This document shows, in pieces, positions 1 through 12,354 of a stretch of DNA of 64,000 bases. The stretch covers positions 11,023,642 to 11,087,641 of the forward strand of contig NC_064548.1 of NCBI RefSeq assembly GCF_023856365.1, written 5' to 3'. Made by a program: the position numbers and the translations under genes. Below the pieces are notes generated by a model, which saw only the letters and a list, made by a program, of their open reading frames with translations, made no database searches and was not told the origin of the DNA. Source of the stretch: Brienomyrus brachyistius. Taxonomy: Eukaryota > Chordata > Actinopteri > Osteoglossiformes > Mormyridae. Each line of letters opens with the position of its first letter. Position 1 is the stretch's first letter.

Positions 1-2637
1 ATCTGTTTCATTTCACATTCGTCCCCAGGAGTTATATTGTGTAAGCTGCTTGTTCTTGTTGTACAAGTAACCTTGGTATGACCTCACAATGACGCTAATC
101 ACCTGGCAAAGGGCTCCTTCATCACACCCCACGGTGCAATAAAAGTCTCTTTTTGCGAGCTGCACCTTATCCTTCCTGTCCTTTAAACTCCTTGAGGACT
201 CCATTCTCAGTCTTTACTCACCAGTTCTGTTTGTGCATAAAAAAACACCATCACAAACAAGACTGCCTGTAGCTGTAGGGTCGCTGTCCTGTGCCCTTTG
301 GTTTGTTATTTTTTTACATTCCACATGAAGTCGCAGCTTCTGCTTGCTAAACCTAAGCGGCTGCTTTAATGGTGAAGAAACCCCTGATAAAATTAGGGAC
401 CCTTTTGTCAGTGTGAAGTTTAGATGTCTGTATGTCCTCATTACGAATACTGAGAAGCTAATAGGATACATTCACTGCTTTGAATTTCTATTTTGTGAAA
501 GTTTTTTTTTCAGCCCATTTTGTAATACATAACTGTTTATCAGGACCATCGGTATTCAAAGCTATGAGTTATTCACACCAAACCTACCAATGCAATAAAC
601 TGGGTGTCTCATGCTGTTGTCTGAAATTTGATGAGTAATTCTAGAACGTCATTCTAGACAACAAAAGAATGAATGTTAGTTACAGTAGAATCTCAATGCA
701 TGTAATAGGCTTTTTCAGCAAAAGGAAAATGAGGCTGTCTGTTTGACTTTGGAAATAAAACCTTCACTGGATTTCAAGCGTCAAGGTTCCTTTCTAGTCC
801 ATCCTACATGCCATCCATGATGCTTTGCAGGGGTCCTGCTAGCAGGCAGGAAACTGGGCAATCTGTCATTCGTACATCCTTAGCCTAACATCATTTTTCC
901 AGACTGACGACAGAACATATTAGAGCAAAAACAGCATAAAATTCCAGGAAATGTGGACAGATGACATTTTTCTCAAAAAGAAATATTTTAAAGGAAACTG
1001 AGTGGCAATTTAAATACATGTAATGGACATTGCTTTGCTAGACCTTACATAATGAGCTAACCTCTACATGACAGCAGGCTTTTTAATTGACTGAGGTACT
1101 TCTCATGTAGCTCCCTCCAGAGACGGAATGCTCACTTGCTAAGACCCATCTATGGGGGTGGAGGCCCCTGGGCGCTCGTTGTTGGGGTCCGACCTACAGC
1201 ATAAAATGCTGCTGCGTCAAACAGAAAAAAAACAACTTGAAGGCCAGGGCTACAAGCCAGGCTAATGAGTCTGGCCTGGCTCATATGCAGAGCCCGGCTC
1301 GTGTGCAGTGTGTTAGTGGAAACACTAACAATTCTCATCTCTGCATATCAAACCAGATACAGTAAAACCTGAATACCCTGCCTGCATCTCACCAGCCATT
1401 TAACAATGAAAAAAATATGCTAAGTTTGCTCATTTGACAGTCTGTTTAGTGTACTGTATGTTATATATCTTGCCCCCCCCTCCATCCTACAGGTGCACTC
1501 AAATTCAGTGTTTGAGATTATCAGCGAATTTTATAGGTAAGTATATGTGGGGGGCCTGCAGTGGGCAAAAGTGCATTTTCTGTAGATGAAGGTATATGAT
1601 TCAAGGACGAATTCTGGATAGCAGCACTTACCGACGCAGTGGCTCAGGGCTCCTCATGATGTTGCTGTTTCTCTAATAGATGCTTCTGTTCTTCTAACAT
1701 TATGGCGCCAGCTATTCTCTACAGTGGAGAAGAACTGATTTGCATAGGAAGAAGGCATTCTACTTCTATATGTTTCCTTGGAATGAGCATCTAACAGTCT
1801 TGTTTTTAGGATAGTTTCCCTGGCATTTTGATTTCTTTGGTATTTTGCTTATAGTCATTAAAAGCAGACCAGGTGTGTGGAGTGTGTGCGTGTGCGTGTT
1901 TGTGTGTGTGTGTGTGTGTGGGGGGGGGGGAGCGGAGGGGTTTCACGCTGCTGTTTTGCCAGAACAGAGTGGCCCCTTTTAAGCCTTTGAGCACCTGCCC
2001 CTTAAAAGGTCTCTGCACGGTGCCAAAGCGGATCTTACCGCCTGACCCCCCTACTTCCCAAACCCAGCTTTAGCCATGAGTTGTGTGATTTAGGAAAGGA
2101 AAAAAAAAAGAGAGACACTCTATCTTGGATGAACTTTACTGGAACGAATGATTTCCTCACACACTCCAGTCGACTGTCCCACCCACTCCCGCAAATATTT
2201 ACTGGTGGGGATACTGTGATTCTCCCAGAAGAGCACCTGATATAACACTGAATCCCTGGTAGGGATCAGCTCTATAACAAGTCAAATGGCGCTTATTCTT
2301 GACCACACTCTGAACACACCGGGATATTGTTTCCGCCAAGGTTAAACACATCCTTTTATCATAACATTTAATGCCCTTTTTATCACTTATCGGGACAGAA
2401 AACAGTTGGCCTGCATATCAGTGATAAAGACGACACACCACACTTCCTGACCTAGTTCCCTTCACAGGACACTCCAGCTAGTTATCCCATTTTCCCAACC
2501 AAGTTATTCCTTTGTTTTCACATATTTAGTGACTGTGTTGTTTCTGTGCTGGTCACGGGGCAGATTCCAAAAACACTTAACGACAATAACAAAAAAAACC
2601 AAGGTCAAAACAGGAAATGGACACACCTCGGGCTGCG

Positions 2638-2640
<3 letters not shown>
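1..2640. other. no gene recognised
   Basis: AT-rich DNA. A 63-codon minus-strand frame (204-13) and a donor-like CTG|GTGAGT near 225 were examined but match no family I know. One GT/G-run microsatellite. No complete repeat identified. Confidence 0.5.
1872..1931. repeat. (GT)n followed by a G-run
   Basis: Interrupted GT repeat ending in about 12 consecutive G at 1920-1931. Confidence 0.95.
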
Positions 2641-2643
<3 letters not shown>

Positions 2644-2681
<38 letters not shown>

Positions 2682-2888
2682 TTTGTAGTTGTATCTTTGT
2701 GGGGACTCTAACTCTAATCCCAACATGACAACCTTAATCCCTACCCAGCCCTAACCTAAGTAACCAAACAAAATAAAATACTTCTGGCATTTTCACGTTT
2801 TTGATTGCATTCACAGATCTTTGTGGGTCCTCACAATGTCAAAATAACTGGTTTATATTACATTGTGGGTGACATTTTAAACCTAATC

Positions 2889-2918
<30 letters not shown>
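2644..2918. repeat. CA-flanked interspersed repeat, copy 1
   Basis: A (CA)n tract at 2644-2677, a 210-bp core (TTTGTGGGGACTCTAACTC ... TCACAATGTCAAAATAACTGG), then a second (CA)n at 2889-2918. The core recurs inverted at 19650-19985. Confidence 0.6.
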
Positions 2919-2919
<1 letters not shown>

Positions 2920-3334
2920 GCCTGTCAGACTTTTCCTCTTTAATAGGCTGGCCTGAGTATTTGGTGCTAACAGGAATGGGGCCACTGCCTGCAAAGTACA
3001 CAGGTGAGGCTGTTGGGAAGGACAAGAATGTAAAATGAAACAGGGTCATGAGGGCAGCAAACAGAATCCAGGGCACTAAGCTGAACCAGAAGAGACAGAG
3101 CCAGTCCCAATAAGTAGGGGAAATACAATCTGAAAGCCATGCCAGGATTGTTTTACTAGGCTGAGTAGGCTGAGCACAGAGGCGGTCAGTCCATAGGGGT
3201 ACAGCAGGTAGCACCTCCTCTATTTTTAAGATTAAACCCTGAAACAAGTAGCTTTGAAATCCATTGCTAAAATTGTTTTGTCATTTGAAAACATATTTTC
3301 TCTCTACTTCACTAAAAAATCGCTATTGTGATAA

Positions 3335-3654
3335 TCCATCCATTTTCCAAACTGCTTATCCTACTGGGTCCCGGAAGCAATGGGTACGAGGCAGGGAACA
3401 ACCCAGGATGGGGGGCCAGCCCATCGCAGGGCACACTCACACACCATTCACTCGCACATGCACTCCTACGGGCAATTTAGTAACTCCAATTAGCCTCAGC
3501 ATGTTTTTGGACTGTGGGGGGAAACCGGAGTACCTCACGACCACATGGGGAGAACATGCAAACTCCACACATGTGTGACCCAGGCGGAGACTCGAACCCG
3601 GGTCCCAGAGGTGTGAGGCAATAGTGCTAACCACTGCACCACCATGCCGCCCCC
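3335..3654 (-). mobile_element. tRNA-derived SINE (ATGG-tail family)
   Basis: Nearly full-length copy in reverse orientation, from ATCCATCCATTTTCC at 3335 to the tRNA-like head ending CACCATGCCGCCCC at 3654. Its antisense gives spurious open frames. Confidence 0.78.
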
Positions 3655-4926
3655 TATTGTGATAATGTATAATGTATTATCCACATATTATCATTCTTAT
3701 CACCTCAGTTTGTTTAGCCGCCCCTTGTAGGTAAGCACAGGATTGATCTCTTGTAGAGGAGAATTATTCCTTAGTGAAACCATCTGCCAGTGGGCGCAGT
3801 TGTGAAGGACGCCCATGCCTGCAGCCGGAAATCTTTGCAGGGCGGCTGGGGCCAGGCGTGACACTTTCAACGTTCAATCAATTGTGGCTGCTTAGAAATC
3901 CATGTTAGCAATCCCATGGTGCTTAGAGAAATTGCTTAACAGTTCTACTGCATTAATATGAACAATGCAAATATTAACATGACCTTCAAATGACCAAATG
4001 TTTATGATTATGTTTTAGAATGCATAGCTTTTTTTCTCCAAATTATGTTTTAATTGATTTTGTGTTTAATGAACCCATTTCTATTAGACGAATATTATAT
4101 AGTCCCAGTTTCATTGCAGCATAATCAATACCTAAAGTACAGTTTAAAATGAAAGAATTAGTTTAGCTCTACAAATATATTTCATTTTTTTACATCAATG
4201 ATTCAGTGCACTTCTGTTCAAACCCCACTCCAAAAATACACCATGGAGGAGGGGGAGTGAAACAAAATCATTGGAACTATTTTCTGGAATAAAAAAAATT
4301 GCAGTGTGTATTTATGGGGTGGACAATGAGAGTTCGATCTGTTAAACACAGTGAAATATCCTCTTTGTTGGTATTCTCCAAGTTGTCGAGTGGATTCACA
4401 GGTCCGATTAGTCATTGTTTGCAGTGATTCAGGCTTATTTTCAAGCAGAGGTTCAAATTGCACCCCTTATTAATGACCTGCACACCCTAACTCAATTTGC
4501 TATGAAAATATTCTGGAATATTGTTATGAAACACAAGAACTGGTTTACAACAGACGCTAATGTGGTACGAAGTAACAAAATATTCTTTCCTGCCTCAAAC
4601 CCTTTATATTTTAGCGATGTGAGTGTACTATCATGTATTTCAAGTAGTTTATTTCTTGATGAACGTCTGAATTTACTGGAATTTATTCAGTTTATATCTC
4701 CTGACCATGGTTTACATCTATGCTCACATTTTATAATTTGCGGTTCTGCAGATTTTTTTTAAGGAAAACCCAGGATGGCAAAGTGCTTATTTCCAAGTGT
4801 CTATACCTAACATGGAGGAACTTAATTTGTGTGACTAATTTTGATACTTAACCGAAGCTATCTGTGTTCTGTTAAATGTAAAGACATTATCAAGTTTTGG
4901 CAAATTCACTGCTCCCTCACAATCAA

Positions 4927-5128
4927 ACATCCATCCATTTTTTTAAACCACTTGTCCTATTCAGAGTTGTGGGGGTCCAGAGCCTATGGGCATCAGGGAT
5001 GAAAAGAACCTGGGATGGGAAGCCAGAGTAGCACAGGAGACCCCATGACAACATGAAGATACTATGCAAACTCCACACACATGGAACCCTTTGGTCCCAG
5101 AGTTGTGAGGCAACAATCGAACCCCACA
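4927..5128 (-). mobile_element. old diverged copy of the ATGG-tail SINE
   Basis: Starts CATCCATCCATTTTTTTAAACC and retains AACATGAAGATACTATGCAAACTCC and GGTCCCAGAGTTGTGAGGCA, all matching the family at reduced identity with internal deletions. Confidence 0.6.
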
Positions 5129-6604
5129 ATCAAACACGATAGATGAAGTTGGCTTCCTTTACTCCGTTCTGCATTAATCATGCGATTAGTGTTGTGTATC
5201 TCAGTCCATGAGCATGTGCTCTAATACGTATGATTATCATTGATACATGCCATACAAAACCAAACGATAAAAAGTACAATAATTCAGTATTTTCTTATAA
5301 GCTACATTGTAAAACTTGTTTAGTAAATTCAAGGGAAGGTTGTCAAGAACTATTTCTGGAACAAAAAAAATCAATATATTCTGTCTTTTGTTCTGTTACA
5401 AGCAGGAATAAATATGCGCACCGTGAATGCACACACAAACAGAAGTACAATGAATACTGAAAGTGTACGCGATTGTATGTTGTGTTTGTATTCTTAAAAA
5501 TCATGAACTAAAACATTTTCTGACCAAAGGAAATGAAGACTCCAAGATTAATGCATTTGCTGTAGTTAATATAATGGTATTTGCTTCCATTTTTTTTCTT
5601 TGCAAATTATTTCAAATTATATTATGAGCTGGATAATATATTTCCTCTAAAAGGTTGTAAGAAGGATTACGATGTCAGAACAATCTTGTAAGAACTTGGT
5701 CTATAGAATATTTTTATCTTTGGTATCGATTTGTCAGTCCTATAGTGGAGAATGTTTCTCAAGTCTATTTCTTAAATATTTTATCCATCAATCAATCCAT
5801 CTTCTAACCCCTTATCTAATACGGGATTTGGGGTGGGGGTAGGGTGGGGGCTGGACCTTATCCCATTTAAGTTAAGATTTAGAAAATGAGGTGTTTGAAG
5901 GAGATAAGGATTATCTGTGTTTGTTCTTTGTGGGGAAAAAAAAAAACAAAACAAAGACTGTTTGCACTTCAGACGTGCCCTGTAATGTGTTGTGAACGAC
6001 TCTAACTGTCCTCACAAAAATATGGAGGGTCCATTGGCTGGCATCAGTCCAAAAGCTACATACAACTATCAGCACATTCTTAGATTGTTTTTGCTAACTG
6101 TAGACACTGTGTGCCCCTCATTTCCTCTCCTATCATAGACAGGGTTGATTAGATAGGAAAGCACCCACGTTGGCGATTTCCCTTCCTGTGTTACTCTCTG
6201 GCCCAGCAGTAAGTGTCATGACCCTGATTAACCCATTCTGAACATTTCTTCTTCCAATTCCACAGGAAAAAAAAAAACATATTTTCTAAGCAAACAAGCA
6301 TTTTTTTTGTGTGTCCAGTTTTTAACCAATAGTTTAGTCTTCCTGAAATTCATGCTCTTCTGATGAATGCAACCATAGTTTACTGTCTAAAAATCTAAAT
6401 GTTTCTGGGTTAAAATTCTCACTGAGGATGCCCACATCTGAATACAGTTGAATGTACTTTTTAAAACCGGTTTTGTATTGGATGGTTAGTCTTACAGTAA
6501 CAATTTAATGCCTGAAATGGGGGAGATTTAACAAACAAACATGTTTTATTTGCCATTTGCTCAAGTGCAAGTACATTGGAATGCTTCTCTTTCCCAAACC
6601 CATC

Positions 6605-6793
6605 TTGCGCTTCATAGCTCAGGGGTCACAGCACAGGGTCAGCTAACATGCAGCACCCCTGGAGCTGGGGGGTTAAGGGCCTTGCTCAGGGGCCCATGGA
6701 CATGTGACTGTTCTGCAGAGGGCAGGGCTTTAACTCCAGGTCTTTTGATCAGAGGCACAGAGACTTAACCTGCTGAGCCACTCACCTCCCCCA
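6605..6793 (-). mobile_element. tRNA-derived SINE (second family)
   Basis: On the minus strand the head is GTGGCTCAGCAGGTTAAGTC (box A) with GACCTGGAGTTAAAGCC (box B), then CTGAGCAAGGCCCTTAACCC. The LINE-type tail is missing. Confidence 0.65.
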
Positions 6794-7974
6794 TGCATTT
6801 AAATCCCTTGTATTATTTATAATATGATAACTACAAAACTTTTGGTATCTTACACATTTGTTGATATTAAAGACACAGTGTTTTTCTAGTGCATAGACTA
6901 CAGAAATCATATTAACATCCCTGCTATTTGGGTTTTATAACCCCTAGAATTGGAGAGATCATTTTATATAGAGAATACATATTTTTATATAGAGAACCCT
7001 TATTTGTCCCGTGAAACAGGTCTCTCGGCAGATTCCCTTAAGTGCACCAATGTGGATAAGACATTCATTCCCTTTTCTATTCCCTTATAACTTACATCAC
7101 TCTTTTCAACGGAACTTATTAAAAGCATTATCTCATCTTTACAGCTTTCTTATACAATGTTTCAAATGTTTTTATAGCAATTTTATAGTAATTTAAGTAA
7201 TAAATGGTTAAGCTAAATATCTAAGGATTCTCTACAGTTCCTGCTGATGTAAATATGCATTATGCTCAAAAGTCTGTAGGCAGATGAATATTACTCATAC
7301 ATGAACACCTTCAACAATCAATATAAGTTCCCTAGTTATATAAACCTTGGAGAGATGTTTATATAATTACATTTTGTATGTGCTATATTTAGCATTAGTT
7401 GCATGGCAAACTATGAGTAACAAGGGGGGAAAATGCAACATTGTACCTGTTTGCTCATAAATCATAAAGATTGTGCTCTTTATTTTTATTTTTTATTTTT
7501 GAGATATAAAGCTAAAATGATTTTTTAAAATAGATTTGGAATAAAATATCCTATGTCCCAAGCCCGAAGCCTAAAATGAACACAGTGCACATTTAAATGG
7601 TGTTGCCAAAATAACAAATCAGGTCAATCAGGTCTCTACATTATGTGTATGTGCCCGCTGATGGACTGGCATGCTATCCAGGGTACACTCCTGCCTTGTG
7701 TCCTATGCTGTCTGGGATAGGCTCCAGGCCCCTGCAACCATATCCAGTATGTAAGCATATGAAATTGGAGCAGGACTCATGGAAGTAATAATTCTCCTAT
7801 TGGTCTTGCCAGAATGACCCACATGAGGAACTGCTGAGACAGCCCAGCAATAAATCCTCCAATGCTTAATAAACTGTAAGTGCTATGAAAACCTCTTCCC
7901 ACAACCCAGTTACCACCATTATCGTTATGTTTAAGGCAAAGATTACAATAGTTGAAGAAGGAATTGTGTGCCTT

Positions 7975-8035
7975 AGGTTAGTGGGTTAGGTTAGAGGGTT
8001 AGGCTAGTGGTTTAGGGTTAGGGTTAGGGTTATGT
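7975..8035. repeat. interstitial telomere-like tract
   Basis: GTTAGG-rich sequence containing three consecutive TTAGGG (TTTAGGGTTAGGGTTAGGG), abutting a SINE. A second degenerate tract is at 24195-24258 (GGTTAGGGTAAGGG, G-run, AAGGGTTAGGGTT). Confidence 0.7.
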
Positions 8036-8215
8036 TAGTGGGTGCCCATGATCGGAAGGGTCCACATCCCATGGTCGGAGAAGTGGTTTCACTGAAGGGT
8101 TCTTGAGCAAGATCCTTAACCCTCAGCAGCTCCAGGGACTGGCTGTTCCTATGTTCTCCACTGTATGTCACTTTGCATAAAAGCATCTGCTAAAATGAAT
8201 CAAGTGTAAAGACAC
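8030..8215 (+). mobile_element. SINE with AAAAGCATCTGCTAAA tail
   Basis: Contains TTCTTGAGCAAGATCCTTAA and ends CTTTGCATAAAAGCATCTGC, the widespread fish SINE/LINE tail. The tRNA-like head is degraded. Confidence 0.6.
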
Positions 8216-8684
8216 TGACAGAGTGTTTAAAGTGCTGACCTCTTTGCCGCTATCTCCATCTGCCACTCCCACTGTGAGTTTCTTGCTTACAAAGCCGTTC
8301 TCTCAGCACATACCTACCCACAAAACAATTCAAACATCCACGCTGGCTACAACTTGGAATATATTTCCATCCACGTTTTGTAACAATTAAGTCAACTGAC
8401 TTGTTCATCATAATAAATCCATAATAGAATAGAACAGAATGCCATTATCATCATAGTTCCAGTATAATGAAATTTCCTGTGGATGACCTGGAATGGTCAA
8501 TAGTAAACAGACCCTAAATAATAATACTAATACATTTTAAAATAAAATGAAAATATGCTGTACAAAGATAGAATGTACTCTGCAGAATAGTTAAATAACT
8601 AAATAAGAATAGTTGGGTAAGAAAATAAGTAATGTTTATGTACATAGAACCACAATTTGCACGAAAACAGGCATTATTGCACTT

Positions 8685-8772
8685 CATGGGTAGTATTTAC
8701 ACCTAGTATTACATATCATGGGTAGTATTTACACCTAGTATTACATATCATGGGTAGTATTTCACATTTCAT
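8685..8772. repeat. 32-bp tandem repeat, 2.7 units
   Basis: CATGGGTAGTATTTACACCT plus 12 more bases, starting at 8685, 8717 and 8749. Confidence 0.9.
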
Positions 8773-9405
8773 GTATTATTGCACATGGAACATAGTCACA
8801 TACAAGATATTTTTGCACCTGTCAGGAGTGTACGCACACACATGTGCAGTTTAGTCCAAGTTAGGTGTTTGAAACTAGAATCTGAGAGCCTTTTCATTTT
8901 TATATCGTGGCCTAACCCTGAACATGAAAACACATGGAATGTACTGGGCCATAATCAATGCAAATGATATGATAATATGAAGTAAAACTAGTCATCCTTG
9001 AAAGTTGTTTTTCTTGAAACCAAAATGAAAGCCGTCAAACAGCAGGAAGGAAATAAATAACTGGCATTCGGTTCTTCAAAAAGAAAATCAATGTACCATA
9101 GCCAGTGTTTTACAGGGCGATTCAAGGTGGTATTGAAGTTATTGAAAATGGGGAAAATAGTGGAAGTGCCCAATTATAAGTGTTTACATCCTATCCAGTC
9201 ATTGCAAACGTTTGTGTTATTTTGTTTAACGGGACCTCAGAGGCACAAGCAGCCACAGCACTCGCCTGCAAGCACAGCTTCTGCCCAGATAAGTGGTAAT
9301 GCCAGTGTTTACATGTAAGTACAATAATCATTTCAAATGGTTAGTATATTCTTATTTTCTTTTCTCGGACAAAAATATTCTTTTTTTATATTGAAGACAT
9401 GTATC

Positions 9406-9871
9406 AGAATGGTGTGTGAGTGTGCCCTGCGATGGGCTGGCCCCCCATCCTGGGTTGTTCCCTGCCTCGTGCCCATTGCTTCCGGGATAGGCTCCGGACC
9501 CCCCGTGACCCAGTAGGATAAGCGGTTTGGAAAATGGATGGATGGAAGACATGTATCAATGAGAGGCAACACGGTGGCGCAATGGTTAGCACTGTCACCT
9601 CACACCTCTAGGACATGGGCTCAAGTCTCTGCCAGAGTTCCATGTATGTGGAGTTTGCATACTCTCCCTGTGTCATTGTAAGGTTCCTTCTGTGTATCCC
9701 CCCCCCCCCCCCCCCCCCCAACACAGTCCAAAAACAGGCTGAGGCTAATGGGCATCACCAAATTGTGCGTGAGTGTACCCTGCAATGGGGTGATGCCCCA
9801 TCATGGATTGTTCCTTGCCTTGCGCCCATAGGCTCCAAACCCTCCACAGGATACACAGTTACAGAAAATGG
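9406..9871 (+). mobile_element. two adjacent ATGG-tail SINE copies with a 22-C tract
   Basis: 9406-9546 is a 3' half ending GGAAAATGGATGGATGG. 9562-9871 is a second, older copy with tRNA-like head (GGTGGCGCAATGGTTAGCAC). A run of 22 C lies at 9698-9719 where family members have a short C run. Confidence 0.7.
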
Positions 9872-10734
9872 ATGTATATATCAATGATAATTTAGATGCG
9901 TGCCAATCACAGTTTATGTATTCACAAAGACATTATAACATTTTAAATGCCTTTTTCCACATTTTACAAACCAAGCTATGTATATTGTGCATTAATGGCT
10001 ATTAAAAAGGAGCATTACTATTATATCTTTTTGTTATGTTAAAATAGGTAATCCAGTTCAGACCCGTCTATTTTTAGCTTTGTACTGAGTCAGCATTTAA
10101 AATTTGATTTGAGGAAATAATTCTGGAAAAATAATCTTCTGGTTGTTTCTCTGTGAAGCAATTTAAATTTATGACAATCCTCCTGATAGAAATTCTTTTC
10201 TACTTGAACACGTGTGTTAGCTTGTCAGATGCAATTTTGAAGGCGTATAAAGGTCAGAGGCACCAGAAAATTGTTGTGTAAACAGTGTCGATGACCAGAA
10301 TTTGTGTTGTAGAGTCTAGTATGGGCAATTTGGAGATAAAGAATCACTGAAATGCAGGTTTTTGGACCTCAAGAGAGAAATGGAAGCACTTGGCAGAAAG
10401 CAGGGCAGAAGATACACATTCCTCACACTTAGAGCCAGAGGAATTTTTCTAAGGAGAGAAAGTTAAGCAACATGGGTTTCCAGTATCATAAGAAGGGAAT
10501 TAGAGAACTTTAATGTGTTTTTGCTTAAAACAAGAATATATGTATAAAATAGTCTTCACAACCAATTGTAATTAAGTCATAATGGTTTAAAGAAGGTTAT
10601 CCATCTTCCAGCTGCTGGGGCAGCGTTTTTGGGGCAGTATGGGGTACAAGGCAGAAAGAAAGGCTCTTCGAACATGTGTTTGAATATGAATATGTAAAAT
10701 TATTATTGTAAATTTATCATTACTTAGTTCATTG

Positions 10735-11094
10735 GCGGGGCGGCATGGTGGTGCAGTGGTTAGCACTGTTGCCTCACACCTCTGGGACCTGGGTTCGAGT
10801 CTCCGCCTGGGTCACATGTGTGTGGAGTTTGCATGTTCTCCCCAAGTCGTCGTGAGGATTCCTCCGGGTTCCCTAGGTTCCCCCAACAGTCCAAAAACAT
10901 GCTGAGGCTAATTGGAGTTGCTAAATTGCCCATGGGTGTGCATGTGAGAGTGATTGGTGTGTGAGTGTGCCCTGCGATGGGCTGGCCCCCAATCCTGGGT
11001 TGTTCCCTGCCTCGTGCCCATTGCTTCCGGGATAGGCTCCGGACCCCCCACGACCCAGTAGGATAAGCGTTTTGGAAAATGGATGGATGGATGG
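10735..11094 (+). mobile_element. full-length tRNA-derived SINE with ATGG tail (reference copy)
   Basis: The head GGTGGTGCAGTGGTTAGCAC contains a box A-like sequence and GGGTTCGAGTCTCC a box B, so it is derived from a tRNA gene. The body includes TTTGCATGTTCTCCCC and ATGCTGAGGCTAATTGGAG, and the end is GGATAAGCG then TTTTGGAAAATGGATGGATGG. This is the dominant repeat family of the window. Confidence 0.8.
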
Positions 11095-11119
11095 TTCATT
11101 GGCTTGGGATTATATCGGG

Positions 11120-11297
11120 GGCAATGACTCATTCACTTAGGGATGCTGTGTCTGTGATGCAAAAGGTCACCAGTTCAGATCCCAGCATTGGTGAAGTGAT
11201 TTCCCTCTCGGACCCCTGAGGAAGGCCCTTGACCCCCAGGGACCCTGTTTCTCAAAACGTCTGTTACTTCGAATTAAAGTGGCTGCTAAATAAAAAT
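11120..11297 (+). mobile_element. tRNA-derived SINE fragment
   Basis: GGTCACCAGTTCAGATCCC looks like a box B, followed by GAGGAAGGCCCTTGACCCC and the tail GTGGCTGCTAAATAAA. It abuts the solo LTR at 11313. Confidence 0.6.
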
Positions 11298-11312
11298 AAT
11301 GCAATTGATTTG

Positions 11313-11596
11313 TGTCAGGTTGCGGGGTTGGACGGGCGAGCAGGAAGCGGGGAAAGATGAGGCAGGCAGGGAATTCGGGGTTTATTAGGGAACGGGAGAG
11401 ACAGGGCAGACAGCGACAAACTCGGACTGATGTCACTAACATTAATGACAAGTCTGGGGAAGACGGACTCAGACGCGAACTAAATACACAAGACAAGCCG
11501 AAAATAACAGGGCACAGCTGGGCACGATCGGGGGAAGCACACGTGGATAATCAGGGGGTGTGGCACACACGAGGATCGGACGAGCCGGGCGTGACA
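11313..11596 (-). mobile_element. solo LTR related to the sushi-like element
   Basis: On the minus strand it starts TGTCACGCCC and ends CCTGACA, 284 bp. It is flanked by a 5-bp duplication ATTTG (11308-11312, 11597-11601). Segments such as TGTGTGCCAC and CCACGTGTG match the 52.8-kb LTR, so it is a diverged relative. CCTAATAAACCCC near 11375 would be its poly(A) signal. No internal region remains, indicating LTR-LTR recombination. Confidence 0.8.
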
Positions 11597-12354
11597 ATTT
11601 GTAGAACAGATTAAAAATACATTCAACCTAAATGTAGCCTAAAGTATCCTTTTAAAAATTCTCTTTTGGCTTTAGGACATATGTTAAGGAACTGCGGTGA
11701 ATCTGATCATACACAGGCAGCCGACTTGGAGCAACTGACTGAACCAGTTGTACTGGTAGAAATAGAGCAGGTTGAGGATTCAAATGTGGAAGAATGCTGA
11801 ACATGGAAAGCAGGGATTCGGGGAAGAGGATAAGCAAATGGGAACCAGGAGACGGGAAACATGAGACAGGATTCCAACCTGTCCAAGTATTGCAGTAACA
11901 CTACTGATTTTATTTTATATAAGGCCTGGCCATTTTTTACATCCTTCTATGTGATGGGAAGGCTTATGAGTGAATTCACGTCACAGAGTTGTAATCATGT
12001 TACTGCAAATTGTCAGTCGGATGTCACCATCCTTATTTCTGATGATTTCATAGCTGTTCTTGGTACCACGATGAGACAATGGCCTTGAGTTGAACTGTGC
12101 CTGTGTCATTCTGAGTAAGCTGATGGAAAGTAGTACATTTGTAAAATCCTGGAAGGCTCACACTTGCAACAGTGGCCACGGAATAAAGACGGATTTGTGT
12201 TGCCTTTTAAGCTGGCATGCAAACATTTTTTTGCACAGTATCAGTGAATAGCAATTTTTAAATAAAGCTGAAACACATGGACAAAAGAGTTAACACTGAT
12301 TGTTACAGAGAGCATTACAATGAAGCATGATACAGCCGTTAGGTGATAGTTATT

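Noticed and set aside
13..204. Minus-strand 63-codon frame with cysteines (FYCTVGCDEGALC)
   Set aside because: Looks exon-like and has a nearby donor motif, but no family recognised, no clear acceptor and nothing to join it to.
4415..4762. 115-codon plus-strand frame
   Set aside because: AT-rich composition, no family motif, no promoter or splice context.
7975..8035. CRISPR or other bacterial repeat array
   Set aside because: Vertebrate nuclear DNA; all arrays seen are micro- or minisatellites without regular unique spacers.
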